Positions 11,160-24,226 of a stretch of 64,000 nt of DNA are shown in pieces. Origin of the DNA: Symbiodinium sp. CCMP2592 (lineage: Eukaryota; Sar; Dinophyceae; Suessiales; Symbiodiniaceae); NCBI GenBank assembly GCA_905221615.1, contig CAJNDT010004891.1, positions 310,001-374,000 of the forward strand, in the 5' to 3' direction. A model generated the notes under the pieces. That model saw nothing but the letters and a program-made list of their open reading frames with translations, did not search any database and was not told the origin of the DNA. The first letter of the stretch is position 1. The number at the start of each line of letters is the position of its first letter. The translations under genes were made by a program, and so were the position numbers.

Positions 11160-14100
11160 GGTGAGCGCCTCAGTGCCTTGTGCCGTCTCCTCGGCCTCGC
11201 GTCTGGAGTCTAGGTGTGCATGCAACTTCACAACAACAGCTCTGTTTTTTGGGCGACACCCTACCCGCTGGGCCTTCTTTAAACAAGTGCTGTGTCTGCT
11301 ATGTCCGATGTCCAAGCCTCCCATCTTCCACAAATTGAAACACCATAGCGCTCGGGCCTCCAGTTCCTGGTGCCGAGGCTCGCTCCCAGAGCCGAAAGGT
11401 ACGTGAAAGTCCAGCTGGGAAACCCGTGTCGGTCGCGGTGAAGTTGGACTGCCCACTGGAACAGCTACTGCGATGGACGGCCTGTGACCGGCCAACCAAA
11501 AGATGAAAACCTGCCGGTCCGGTAAACATTGCACCGGGGCAGACCTCAACCTGTTTCATCTATTCGAGCACTGTTGCAGGCGCTCTTGCCGATGGAGTTC
11601 TTACCTTCCCGGGATCTGCTGAGAAATGCGCGTCAGTTGTAGGAGTGTAGGGTTCTGGGAACATGCTCGTGGCTGTTCATAGGAACGGGCACCTGGCGTG
11701 AGTCGGGGTGATGTCGACGCTAGCGCCGCCAGCAGCCGGTACAGAAGGAGGTGCAGCAGGAGCAAGCGGGCCATTGCGCTTTTGCCCCAGCCAACGTTTT
11801 TTCGTACTCGAAGAGGAAGGAAGAAGCGGCTTTGGGGTCGACTGTAGCTGCGAGGTTGTTGTCGTTTTTCGCCCCACTTTCCTATCAGACGCCTTCCCCG
11901 TCCGCTCCATCCGTCCGCTCCATGGCGCATATTGAGCGCCTATCGCGAAAGCACATTTTGCCATGTTTTGCTGAGAAAGGCAAGAAAACCTTATGCTTGG
12001 GACTTTCACTCTTGTCTCTCATGATGTCATCCCCTAGCATGTGAGCCTGCAACTCTTGGCCTGGGAGGACAACAACGGAGATCCTTATGCCGGACTCTGA
12101 AGCACTTCTTGTTAGCGTAGTAGCTTGCATCCAGCAAGACTGCTGAGGTTCCCCGTGGCCACTTCACGGAGAACGGATTTGCATTGGGGGTGTCCTCCTA
12201 AGTTCAACATACGACAACAGGAAACCTCTGCACTGAAGCGCGGCATCCGCAAGTTGTAGGCTTCACAGAAGATGCTGTCTGTGTGACGAGGCATGGACGA
12301 CCAAGCAGTTGGCTGGCAACCTGGATACCTCCGAGCAGTCGCAGCACCAGATGGCCGGATTGAGATGCCCTCAATGCTGATATCTGGCCAAGGTCGACTG
12401 GCGCATGGGCCGATTGAGTGTTGAACAACAGTACATGCCAGATCCTTGTGAAGACATGTCAGCAGTGTCGGGAGCTATCACGAATGGGGCCTTTTGAATC
12501 GACATTGCAGAGGCTGTGGGAAACAAAGTTTTCGCCAGCAGCGCATCCTGAAAATCGGGAAGCGCGAGAGGCGCAATCTTGCCATGCTCCGCTGCCCAAC
12601 TCGAGTCCACAATGCCCACAGCTGCAGATCACCATCGCAATCGAGACTGTGCTTCGAGAAGCACAGCTATTTCCTGACATCCGCAAAAGGGCAGTCTTTC
12701 GTGCCTTTGCCTCAGTTGTTGTTTCGTCAGCCGCACAAGCCGAAGGCTCAGCATACGAGGTTCGTAGAGTTTGTACTGACGAGCGAACTTGCTGAGAATG
12801 CGACATTTTAATTGGTTTTGCTCTCAAACGTTTCCTAATTCCATCTGTCATGCATGCGCAGCCTGAGAAAAGTCATCAAGGTGTGTGTGTGTGTGTGCTG
12901 ATTGTGCTGAACTTCCACACCCCACTTATTGCCGAAGTCGCAAGTCTATGGCCGAACGGATATATCAACGGTTTACGAGCTTTTGATTAAAGTCCCGGGT
13001 GCACATCACATCATCTTGTGATCTCTCAATAATGTAGTCTGACGTCACGTCGATGTGATCGAGTCTGCAGGCTCTTCTAACGAAGTACCATCCCGGACAT
13101 CGAGTTCGAGGAATCGAGGCGACAGTCGGCCAAGGTTTCCTTTGCTCCTTTTACTACTCCTTCTGCAGCCTCCGTTTGCCGACGAAGTGACGCAGTTCCT
13201 CGCAGGATATCGCACGGCCCCAAGTGCTGTCTGTGCCCTGAACATACATCCCATGATGATAGCTGATAGCTTTCACAAAGTGGGTGCGAGAGGGAGAGGA
13301 GAGGGAAGGGCATGATGAGCGTGTGCCCTCGTGGCTCCACGTCGCAGCTTTATAAGCCAAAGCTGCCGCCACAGACCCGAAACAATAAGCAGATTCATGC
13401 AGACCGAGCGGCTGATGCAGTTTCTCGACATGGAACGAGCAATAACTCTATCCATCCAAAGAAAGTCGACTTCGCGACACACCAGGTTGAGTCGAAAAGT
13501 TTGCGCCTGTTGGTTGCCCAGCGCGGCCCAGCGCGTTTAGCACGCTGCACACGCCACAAAGCTCATGGCGGCAGCGAGGCAGGGTCTCGACTCGCTCGGA
13601 CTCGGATCCGACCCCGGGGCTTTGTCCGGCCTGTACCATAGAACCGGTAGAGCTGCCTTTTTTCAGCCTCTTTTGAGCTTTGTAAACGTCATTGGGTCTG
13701 CTGCATCTTGCCTTCTGTGAGAGCAAGTTCCTGAAGTAGCAGGCATGATGAGTTGAAGTTGGTGGATGACGACTTCGATGCGGACGTGTGCCATCATCCA
13801 GCAGGTCGAGTGCAACAACGACGTTGTCCTGTGGAAGCATACAGTTTGTCTTGAGATCTCGTTCTGCCTGTATGTAGCAGTATGAGATTTCGACAGCAAT
13901 ATATGCATCGTCCTGCCTGCTACCGTTACTGTTGTTGCCGTAGGTATTTTTCGTCTGCGTACTCTTGTCTCATGGCCGGCCGCATACGACTCTGCGATCG
14001 TTCTAGCCGTCGACATCCTCCTGCTTTGCTGTCCTTGTCGTTGAGTTACTAGTATGTTTTAGGGGAAGTGTACTGTCAGCGATGCACACCACGTAAAATA

Positions 14101-15560
14101 CGGCGACAAGCCGGAACAAAGGCACTTGGAAAATCGTAAACACTGTGGCGGTGCTGGTCCTCTGCACTCTGCTCGTCGCCGCCATTGCAGCCGCGGCATT
14201 TTTGTGGTGCGGGGCATAGAGATCTGAGCAGCAAAGCCAAGCTGTTAACTACAGCACGGGAGCTCTGAAATCGATAATAGTCAATTCCCGAGGCTGCCGC
14301 AGCTCTCTTATGACTTCGGCGGGCAGGACGGGACAGACCGCATACCAACAGCCGAGTTCGACACGAGGGTGTCGTGGTTTCACAAGGTGCTGCCCGTGGC
14401 CAGCTGCTTCATCAGGCCAGTACTCAGTGCCTGGAAAACCTTGCATACCCTTGCTTTCGCTCTCAAGAGAGAGAGAGAGAGAGAGTTAGTTGCGCGCGGG
14501 CGCTGCGGCGCCTTGTCCGAGTGCAAGCAAGAGTTAGTTCGAAGAGTTCAGCAGAGGCCGACCTTTAGCCTGGCCGAGCTGGACATCCACCGAAACCTTC
14601 GCGGCTCTGCCAGCATTGCAGGGGGTGCTCGCGCGTACCGGGTTACCGCTTTTAGCCCGTTGCTGGCAGTCAGAGTCCTGGAGGCTATGGCGGCGCAATG
14701 AATCCTTTTGCAGGCGGACTCTTCGTTTGCACACCCACGACGACATACGACGACGACCGAGTTATTTACTCAGACTCAACGCTCGACAAGCTTCTGAGCA
14801 GGCAGGTTCACTGATCTATACCTCGATCTCTACACTCCGGGACGACTTGACACGAGGCGTGTTCGCCCCGCAGTTGTACTGCTGCACGGCGGGTGGCTTG
14901 GCTTTGCTGTGCTGAACCTTCATGAATCTTCTACGTTGTATGTCATCTCGCGTTGGATGGGTGGGGGGGGCGGATGTGAGAAGTATTGAGAGACGGGAGG
15001 TGATTTGTCGTTGGCTCTCTGAAGCATGGCTTGCACGTCACAGCTTCGCAATCATTGAACAACTCTGTCTGACTCTTCTTCGCAGTATCGAGAACGGAAT
15101 GTGTGGAATTGATGGACTGGAGTGGAGAAATGCTGGAACTTCAGAGTGCATTGCAACGCGTGAACGTGGTGGGCATGCGAGTGCACATTTCAATGCCTAA
15201 GGTACTTCACATCAGGCGGGAAAGCTTCGCTTTTGCGACTTCTTGCTGCCAGCAAGTTAGCTTTGACAGCCCGACGCAAAGTGAAAGGAAGACGGGATGG
15301 TGATTCCATTCCACAACTAGCCATGCTGCTGGCCCAGCGCGGATATGTGGCCAGTGCCTGAACAAAGGGAGACAAGGGCATCGCAGCTGTCTTCAGATAT
15401 AGCATGATATGCCCATGTCAGGGGATGTATGTCTTAGGTAGCAAGCATCGACTATCGGCAAATACCGGTCCGGATCTTAGTCGTTGCTTTGCGATGATCT
15501 AGCTTCAATGTTCGTGTGTGTGTGTGTGTGCGTGTCCGTGTGGGGCTCTCGCATTCATGA
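11160..15560. other. Mostly unresolved; (GA)n tract and one exon-like piece
   Basis: No domain was found. It holds a short GA run at about 14466-14485 and GT runs near 12883 and 15511. A piece near 15090-15160 in the frame ECVELMDWSGEMLELQSALQ could be a coiled-coil exon. A cysteine-rich stretch near 12460-12520 was considered and rejected as a zinc finger. Confidence 0.45.
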
Positions 15561-15561
15561 G

Positions 15562-18078
15562 GTCAGCCAGATTTCCATGGATTTGGTTACGAAGACTCCG
15601 GACAAAGCCATACGCATCGTTGTGGTCTCAGTGGACTCCGAGGCCATCTCCTTGGACAAGTCTCCTGCATCCTTTGAGGTTTCAATGGTGCAGGAGGACG
15701 CGCGTGCGGCTGTGCGGTTTTTGCACAAGATGGCCCAGGACTGCAGAGCCAGCCTATCATTGGAGAGGAGCCTCAACGTTATAGACCATCATTTGCTGAA
15801 GGACTGGCGAATCGACGTGAATCGCATTGTGCTGGGAGGTCATTGCATTACATGCACGGGCATGGTGCCACAGCCTAGCAGAGTAACATGGGACTTCATC
15901 GAATGCACCGCTGCTCCATTAGCTTACGTAGGAATCTGGGATTAGGTTGGGTCTGCGGGGTTGGGATCGAGGGTATCGAGAGATTGGGGATCTACTGGAT
16001 ACCCTGAAGATAGATTGCGTTTAGGTGGTGGGGTCAGTTGGTAATTAGGGTTGGTTTCATAAAGGAGGCGTCGTTTTCGGGTTGTTGGTTGAATAGTTGG
16101 GTCAGGTTGTAGTTTTGATTAAGACAGGGACCGTTCGGTTAGGTTGGCTAGGCTAGCTTAGTGCTCAGTGTGGGTCCAGGGTCGGTCAGCCAACCTTCGG
16201 CGAGGTTTTTGTGCGTCGGATTGCAATGTTGGTAAGCCAGGTCAGGTGAGCTCAGGCCTGCGCGTAGGTTGGCTGGGGTTTGGATGGCAATTGGCTGGGG
16301 TTAGGGCCCTGCTTGCCGGCCTGGGTTCGGAGGTTGTAGGCTGGTCGACGTTAAGATAAAATTACGTAATCTAGGTGAGTGGAGGCTAGGCAAGCATCAG
16401 GTCAGGTTAAGGTCTAGGCTAGATGAGCCAGGCTCCATGTAAAGTTTAGACATGTTTAGACGTGACGCGGCAAGACGAAGGGACTAAACGAGGTTGTGGG
16501 TAGCTGGTTCGGTAGATTGGGGTGCGGGAGCTCAGGTGAGGGTAGTGGTGGGGCAGGAGGGTGGGCAGGGACGCTTTGGTTCGGGGTTCTTGGATTGGTG
16601 GGAGTGGTTTTCGGATCCGGCGTTTTGGTTCCAATTTTGCACAGGTTCGTTGGGTGATCGGAGCCTCTTGTTGAGAACGGTCTAGTCTGTCCTTAATTCA
16701 GGTTGTGGAGTTGTGGAATGGTTGTTTCGATCCCGCTCCAGCCTTGACTAAAGCTCTGCACTCAACACAAGCCCCGGCTTGCGTGCTTGCAGGTGATTCT
16801 GCTGGTGCCATAGCAGCCCTCTACTATGGGTGCTCCTTGAGTCGAGCAGAGTGCTTTCGCACGCCTCTTCGACGATGTTCGCTTTCAGGTATGTCCAGGG
16901 CGCTTCGGAGGGCCACAGTGGCAATGAAGGATATCCCTCCAACATCAGCGCAGTCATGGCCATCAGTGGGACCTTGAGGGGTGATGCGCGCTTTGGCTTG
17001 AAGTTGCATTGCGTAGCAACCGGCAAAGTAATTTGTCATGTAGCCAAATGGTTCCAGAAAAGATTCAGTAACGTGCTGTAGCGTCGATGGACAGTAGGTC
17101 ACCCAAATCTCTGAAGAATCTCAAGATATCCCAAGTCTCCACCGACCAAGGCTCCACTCGCAGCAATTTTATCAAGTGACTACGTAGCTGGCTCTTGCCA
17201 TCGTGCTGCTCGAAACCTGTAACTAGGCCCCTGCAGTCGAAAGGTATTGCAGCTATGTCGATCAAGAGACTCAGCTGCGCTGCAGTGCCGGCATCGCAGG
17301 GTATCGCCAGTCTCAGTTTTTATGTTGGGCACTGTAGTCAGGGTCATCGTTGCTGAACCATCCAAGAACATGAAAGCGCAGAAATGCCTCATCACCGCTC
17401 CGCCTGCTCCCGATTTGGTCAAAGAGGCTCATCCATGTGGTTGCACTCGTAGACAAGCTACTTGACTCATGCTGGGGAGTTACCCCTGCGGCACGCTCGG
17501 AAGTGCCAGATTTCAGCTGGAGATGTACCTCTGCTGCTGTGGCATGGACGGCAGGATCGCAGGGAATGAGCACATGCACGCAGGTTTCGTTTGTTGTTCA
17601 TAAATATCCAAGATTTCAGAAGCATATCTTGAATCCCATGTCGCTGAAACATAAGGTGCCGAAGCTTTATTTGTGGGTCTCACTACATGCTGTTTTCGAT
17701 CTTTGCAGAGGACAGAGTCATTCCGGTCTCGAACGCGGTTGCGAATCTGGAACGAGCCCAGGCCGCTGCACGAACAATAATAAGAACAGTAGTAATGATA
17801 TTAGTTGCAACAACAATACTAATAATAGCAACAGTTTGAATAACACAAATTTCTCAACAATAAATCTTCAAGAGAGCTGACCTAAGGCTATTGCTTTGCT
17901 TATACCCTCTCGCAGTTGTCATGGAAGGAAAGGGCGTCTGAACATGTGCACCCACAAAACGGACCCAAGCAGGCAGTTCCAGAAGAGTTTTGGATTTTGC
18001 GAATCTGGCCAGCAAAATCGGGCGAAGTCCTGAATGGCAGCGCACTGTGCAGATGTTTTCAGATCGCTCCTCCTCTTC

Positions 18079-18148
<70 letters not shown>

Positions 18149-18306
18149 ATCATCATCATACTTGGACCGTTCCAAGATCACTACGGCTACTGCCAGTCTC
18201 GTAGTAGTGGTAGCAACCGAAGTGTCACTGCCCGGCCCCGTCGGGAAGGCCGTGGGAGTCCTCAGCCTGCTCTTGGTGATCCCTGATGGTGGACATGTTC
18301 CGATGA
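15562..18306 (+). CDS. Alpha/beta hydrolase (esterase/lipase-like)
   Basis: Short exons join into a serine hydrolase of the alpha/beta fold. 15562-15738 ends with EDARAAVRFLHKMAQ. 15802-15838 gives DWRIDVNRIVLG. 16793-16829 completes GGDSAGAIAALYYG, the nucleophile elbow G-D-S-A-G with the Ser codon at 16798. 16889 to about 16978 gives YVQGASEGHSGN and AVMAISGTLRG. 17709-17764 gives EDRVIPVSNAVANLERAQA, the usual place of the catalytic Asp. 18249-18306 gives VLSLLLVIPDGGHVPM with the catalytic His codon at 18294. The substrate is unknown. Introns: 15739-15801 (GA-AG, 63 bases, in frame, no stop), 15839-16792 (GT-AG, 954 bases, G/T-rich), 16830-16888 (GT-AG, 59 bases), 17765-18248 (GC-AG, holds the CTA repeat). 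The start, the part between about 16979 and 17708, and the end beyond 18306 were not resolved. Confidence 0.8.
15946..16760 (+). repeat. Strand-biased G/T-rich intron sequence (degenerate GGTTAGG)
   Basis: Most of the 954-base hydrolase intron has a G- and T-rich top strand with few C runs, built from variants such as GGTTAGGTTGG, TTGGGTC and GGGGTTGGG. The period is irregular, so it is not a clean satellite. It resembles decayed telomere-like or G-quadruplex-prone DNA. Confidence 0.6.
18078..18148. repeat. (CTA)n microsatellite
   Basis: About 23 near-perfect CTA units, then CAT units, inside the last resolved intron of the alpha/beta hydrolase gene. Confidence 0.95.
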
Positions 18307-19323
18307 GCCAAGGCCCAACCCCTTAGGGCCGGAGCGAGCAGCCAAGGGCCAGTAGTTCGCCTTGGGAGCACGTAGCAGACGTAGCAGTTAGCAGGTCTGG
18401 ATCCTTTTGGTCCATATCTACCTCGCTGGCTAGCGTTCCTGGCAGGCCATCCGCGGATGCTTTTGGTTGGGATAGCGGTGCTTCCAACACCCTCATAACA
18501 TGGTGTAGTGGCAATAGTTCGTGCTCGGAATCCGAATCGCAAACCAGTCAGAACTCCAAGCCCAGACTCTGCGTTTCAAGGTGCATTGAAGCTCACAGAC
18601 GCAGAGTGCCGGTGACCTGGGAGAAGCGCAGGGAGAATGTCTTCTTTGCTTGTGCTGCAGCTTTCGTACCAAGGCCCGAGAAGAGGCCGGGGATTGATTC
18701 GAGGGGCAGTGTGAGGAAGCGAGAGCGCGCTGCTATTCAGCAGCCCAGTTCTCTGTGCAGGTCCCGTACTCACACACTGAGCACCCAGAGTGACGATACA
18801 TCGGTAGAGCAATGCATTTTTCATGCCGCACGAAACGATGTTTCGGTCGTGCAGAATTGGAGTGAAGATCCCGGGCCTTGCAAGAAATATTTGCAGGGCC
18901 CCACGGGGTTGCTTCGGAGATGTTCCAAAGTTTTGGCACCTTGCAAAGTCAAAGCCGGATGGTCGCCTAGTCGCCTCAGGCCTCGCCGAAATAGGTAGCA
19001 GCAGTTCAACGGCACCAGGACCATGTGCAAATTTCCACTGCAGGGTGACGGGTGACGGGGCAACTTCGGTGGATAGGTGATCCACCCAGCGCACGCCGCT
19101 TTCAGGTGAGTGGTTTCTGGACCCACCTCCGCCGCCGGCTTCGAGTGCACCCTGGCATGCAAAGAGTCAGAGTGTGTTCTTGAAAACGCTGCTGCTCGAT
19201 CGAGCCGCGCGGAAGGTCGAGGTGACAATACAGATACCCTGCAAGCAGCACTAAGTCCGCCTGGCTGAGGATGGAGATCTGCTTGGCTTCGACTTACTCC
19301 CAGGGTTGCTGAGGGACACGGAC

Positions 19324-19362
19324 CCCGAGGAGGAGGAGGAGGAGGAGGAGGAGGAGGAGGAA
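19324..19362. repeat. (GAG)n microsatellite
   Basis: A run of about 12 GAG units. On the minus strand it would encode poly-Pro or poly-Ser, which explains the spurious frames there. Confidence 0.95.
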
Positions 19363-20437
19363 CAGTAGGTAGACCGCAGCGCACAAAAGGGCAAGTCTGC
19401 ACGGTTTGCGATTCCTGTGAGCACATGGCATGACCCCACATTGCAAGAACTCCTCCTTTACCGTCGCAGTTCGAAGTGAAAGTTCCGATCGCCTGGCAAA
19501 GAAGTCGAAAGGCAGCAAGGACCTCAGCCCAGGGCCCCCCATCCCAGTGCCTGGAGGGCCTGGCCCGGGGCCTGAGGCTGCTTTGGACATCGCACCTGGC
19601 GAGTGCGGCCTCGCTGGCATCTCGGGGCTTTGATCCAGCACAGCCCGGATCTTGGCCTTGGCGTCAGCCAGGGCACCCTGAGCCCAGGTGGATCACCTTT
19701 CCGCCAATGCAAAGCTTGGCGAGAAGAAGGTCACGAATTACTCTTGGAATACGAAGCGAAAGCCGGAGCACCCGGAGATCTGTTTTGCATCAGCCTGAAG
19801 TTGCAGCAAAGTGAGGCCGAACTCATCTAACTCGCAGCGGAGCAAGGCGTTCAGCGACAAGAGAGTATGGGGTGGGCTGTGCATCAACCAGCCATCAACA
19901 GTTTCCGTCAAATGTCCCGCCATTTCCCTCTGATACTTTCGTAACCTCTCTCAGTCTCAGTCTTGCGAGAAGCCTTGCGGTGTGCAACTGATGCCTGCCA
20001 CAATGCAAATTCGGAGCAGTCGCCAGACTGGCTTGCAATACCCTCCAGTGAGTGTGTTGTCACGCATCCGCACGACTATCTCTCCTCCCAAGAAAATGTT
20101 TCACGAAGGCCGGGCAGGTGACCACGGCGCCAACCGACGATCAGCTTCGCACGAAAATGGCTCAGACCCCAGAGCTCCAAGTGCAGCTGGAATCCTGCTT
20201 TCATGGTGTGGAATTTGCAAGCCTTTCGCTTCTGTCTGTCCGCCTGTCTGTCGCATGGCTGCCTGTACAGAAGGTAGGTAAGTAAGTAAGCAAAGCAAGC
20301 ATGCACACCTGTACAGTCGGTGACGAAGCTATGCTGCATGCATGCATACATTGGTGTATGTATGTATTCATGTATTAGGAGAAACAGGGAGTGACAGTTC
20401 ACATGCGTTCTCGCACGATTGGATACATACACACGTG

Positions 20438-20491
20438 CATACGGCCGCACATACATACACAAACACATATGTACATATACATATAGATGCT

Positions 20492-20525
<34 letters not shown>

Positions 20526-20955
20526 TTTATCCCACACACACCAGTACGTACGGGTACACACACGCATACATACACGTACACCCATGCACACACACACACA
20601 TGTACAGGCATACACGCACACAACATACATACTTACACACACGTACACATTAATATAGAGTCGTACATACACAATCACACACATACACACACACACACGT
20701 GCATACACTCACAAACTCTCGCATACCCCATACCCACACCCACACCCATACCCATACACATACACATACAGTACACGTACGCGTACACATACACATGTAC
20801 ATATACATATACATATTATACATGCATGCATACATAGCTGTCTGTCTACCTACCACGCTGTCTCCCTGTCAAGTCTCTGTCTATGCAGCTATCCATCTAT
20901 CCAAGTCCATCAATGTCATGAGTGTATGTATGTATGTATGTATGTATATACTTAC

Positions 20956-20986
<31 letters not shown>

Positions 20987-20995
20987 CATACACGC
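20438..20995. repeat. Compound microsatellite field (ACAT/CA/TA/GTAT)
   Basis: More than 500 bases of mixed CA, TACA, TA and GTAT repeats, including a TA run near 20492-20510, a GTAT run near 20924-20945 and a second TA run near 20957-20977. No gene is supported inside it. Confidence 0.95.
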
Positions 20996-22448
20996 ACAAC
21001 TTTTGCGCCGCCGTACTGTTTCGGGCCAGTGATACCTAGTTCGATTCCTGTCAGGTAGCTGCTGTTCGGGTCGAATTCTTCGAGGAGCATCCCGAGCCGG
21101 GGTCTCAGCGACGGGTCTCATTCTTATGCAGGGACGTGATATGTGCACAGTCACACATTACTAGATACATGTGGATACCGATGGGTAGTAAGCGCGCACT
21201 AATGTGTTTGCTGTTTCTTGTTTGTGCTTACCAAGGTAAGATGCAGTTGCCGGAAGTACCGTCGTGCTTTTCGAAAGCATAACATAAGCCGATAAAGTTG
21301 ATGATCAAACAGATCCGAGCGCACCTTCCGGCAACGGCTTTTGGAATTGTCTTCGGCAGGAACATATTTGGTCCAAAGAAGTTCGGTTGTGGAGCTTTAA
21401 TCAGTCTTAGCACAGACTCTATCGATGAATTGCGGCTTGCAAGCGGACAGCTAGCGTATTATGTTCAATGCTGATCGGCTGAACATGTTTCGCTTGTCTG
21501 GGAAGACTGCCGGAAGATGTCAGGCGCTCGCCGCTTTCTCGCTTCGGCGACTTGAACATCATGAATCCGAATCCATTTTCAGGCGTGGGGATGGCAAGAA
21601 ATGGCATCCAAAGCATCTATGGGCTTATTGTGGGAGAGATGCAAGTTGCAGTAGTCCTGCAGTCTTGGACGCCTGTAGGCGAGGCCAAATACCGGATGGC
21701 TCAGACTCTGACCGCATCATCGCCGGCGCTGCTTCAGGTGTCGACGGTACACTGCATGCTATCGTCCTGCCCGAATCTGACTATGGCAGTCCCTGTCTGG
21801 TATGCTCAGGGCAAGCCTCACCTTCCTCAGCTTCCCCAAGCCTCGTTGTCAGGCTCTTGGGCGGTCCCTCCTTGTTCTAGAGTTGGTTCTACCTACCATC
21901 TTACGCACGTGCTTAAGGACCCTGCAGCCGGCTAGTGGCAAGAAGGACAGCTCAATTGCTAAACAGGCTCAAACTTACACGCCGCACTTGCAGGAAGCCT
22001 CCCGCAGAGGCTCTGTGCGCAGCACGTGCTCATTTGCAATGCTTGCTTGCCACTTCCCAAACTGAGCTTTCTTCTGAAAGGTCCGGCTTGGGGATCGTGG
22101 CTTCGATCAGGTGCAGACTCTTCGGAGCATCTGTGTATGGTCCTGGCAACGGGTTACACCGTGCAGATGGACAGCCAGGTGTGACACGAGACAAGACCAA
22201 GCTTTTGGCGAATACTTTTTCAGGTTCCAGCCTTAGTTTGCGTTGGAAATCTGACGCCGCGCCAGCCTTGTTTTGGAGTCCAAGGCTGGCAGTTTCCTTC
22301 GAATGTCCATCCAGACAGGCGCCCTCAGATAGCCGTTTCCATTGCTTGCTTGGGTGCTCGGGAGCGTCAGCGGATGTCTTCAGTTTCAACAGCCTTACCG
22401 GGCCTTGCCTGGGTCGGCACATTCGGTTGGCGGGGCTGCGGCCGATGG

Positions 22449-22486
22449 CGGACATCGATACCGAGTGCGGACATCGATACCGAGTG
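22449..22486. repeat. 19-base tandem duplication
   Basis: The 19-base unit GCGGACATCGATACCGAGT occurs twice head to tail without mismatch. Confidence 0.9.
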
Positions 22487-23501
22487 AATTTTCGGTCACA
22501 GTAACAAATGTTTGACCTGCTTGAACAAATAAAGAGCCAATTTCGCGAACAAAACGTTGCTTAAGCCCCTCGGCTGGGTTCAATCAGTTGTGAATCACAT
22601 AGAGCTCTTGAGTGAGTTAGATTTGTTTGTGTTTGAGTTGTCTGTATCCTACAAGCTTCGACGAATTGAGGTGACTGACTTTGAGATGCAGGGTCAATGC
22701 CATGGCACGAACTAGTTTAGCTAAACCTGCTTGTCAAACACGAGAGCTGACAAAGTAGCATCAGGTAAACCAGATACCTGAGTTGGAACGAGCGGTCGAA
22801 TTCATACCAGGTCTAGTAGACCATGTAGACCTGTTTAAATCAACTTCTTCAGGCTCACCAGCAGAATGACGTGAGCCTGGCAACAGCTGGAAAGGGTGTG
22901 TCAACTGTCATAGATTTGCCGGCAGTATGTCCAATGCCCTTCACAGCAGTATTTGTCATCTCACGGTATACACTCCGGGCTTCATGAAGCTTTGTGCTCA
23001 ATGTTTTGCCTGAGCAGATTGCAGGTTTTACGAATCGCTCCTCGACGAAGAGAAGCCGAAGCAAGATTCCTCAGCCTTCTTTCGCAGTCTGTCAGGTTGG
23101 GCAGCGTGTGTCACAAATGTCCTTCAGGTACGGGGCTGGAGCGCCCGCACACTGGCCTCTGGGTCACGAGATGGAGTGGCCACGGCGAGTCTTTGATTCG
23201 TGTGCGGCGCTTGTGCCAGGAGACTTCTTAGAGGCTTATGCAGCGGTGCAGAGTCCTGGTGGCCTTGCTGGCATTTGCTGGCACTTGGGCCTGTATCCCT
23301 GCCAGGTACGAGTGCCGTTTGGATGACATGGTGCTATGCAGCAAAGTGCGTGATGCTTATGAGGCCCTGCTGCACTTTTGCGACGGGTGATGTGTCCCTG
23401 CACTAGTGTGTTGCACGACCTTCGAGCCCTCCATAGACTGCAGCGTGAGGCTCCATGAATCGAGATAGCTGGCATGAACGCCGGTGAATCGGACTGAGGG
23501 C

Positions 23502-24226
23502 ATGGACACCAGCAAGAGCTGGGCCAGAATACGGCCACCTCAGGCGCCACAAAAACCTGCACAACCCCGTTACTACCGGCATTGGGGATCGACGTTTCGC
23601 GGCAAGCCGGCAGTGGGGATGGGGAACTTCGAGCTTTGGCGGCATCGTTTCCTGGAAGGGCCTCGGAAGAGACAGCTGCAACCGTTGATTCCACAGCCTT
23701 TTGGCGGGCCCATGACTGTCCACGGCATGATGACCCCCGAAGTCGCCGAGGATTGGGAGGATCAGGCTCAGGCAGCTCCCGCTGCGGCACAGGCTCCGAG
23801 GTGTGCAGAACCCGAGGCGAAGCATCGCGTGGATCGCCTGGACCTCACTGAGCCTTCGCCGCCCAGTCCTCTGCCTCTAAAGACTTCGGAGCGAAGCGCC
23901 ACCGGCACCGGTGGCTCCAAGAGGGGCAAATCGCGGGATCTCGGAATCTTGCCGAAGCCAAAGAGCGAGCCTCCCAGCTTCGGATATGGCATCCCTGCTG
24001 TATTGAAGCCACTGCCACCTTGTGCTGTCGTTGCCACCGGAGAGGAAGCAACTGACCTTCCGCCGGAGGAGCGGTTTCAGACGACATACCGTGAACAGTT
24101 CCAGTCCCACAGCGCCGTCAACTTTCACACCCCAGAGTACTTTCCCACGCGCTTCGTACCTGCTGGAAATCGGCATGCGAAGGAAATAAAGCTGAACAGT
24201 TTAGGTGCCCATGTCGCGCGAGCCGG
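23502..24226 (+). CDS. Long exon of an unidentified basic protein
   Basis: An open frame from the ATG at 23502 runs 241 codons and meets GTGAGT at 24227, a strong 5' splice site, so the stop just after it is intronic. The protein is basic and proline-rich, with a disordered middle and an ending FQTTYREQFQSHSAVNFHTP. Short tandem T-T-Y-x-x-x-F elements of this sort occur in proteins lining axonemal microtubules. That link is only a suggestion. A possible earlier exon ends near 23096 (SSTKRSRSKIPQPSF), and a possible later one follows CAG at 24548 (GFRGKKRDKPTATEQLLGG). The ATG was chosen as the first Met in the frame. Confidence 0.6.

Larger units (their letters stand above)
18310..22990. other. 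Repeat-rich stretch, no supported gene
   Basis: Holds the GAG and ACAT/TA microsatellites listed separately. Open frames inside them are artefacts. Pieces near 19445, 19690 and 21560 have some protein-like composition but no recognisable domain or exon chain. Confidence 0.5.

Noticed and set aside
12440..12800. TCQQCRE and RHCRGCGK, resembling part of a FYVE zinc finger
   Set aside because: They lie in different frames without clear splice sites, and the later Cys pairs of a FYVE finger are missing.
20076..20860. Long frames on both strands across the CA/TA/GTAT field
   Set aside because: Pure microsatellite translation (Tyr/Ile/His/Thr or Cys/Val/Met runs).
21040..21060. AGTTCGATTCC, resembling a tRNA B box
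   Set aside because: There is no matching A box, acceptor stem or anticodon arm upstream at the right distance.
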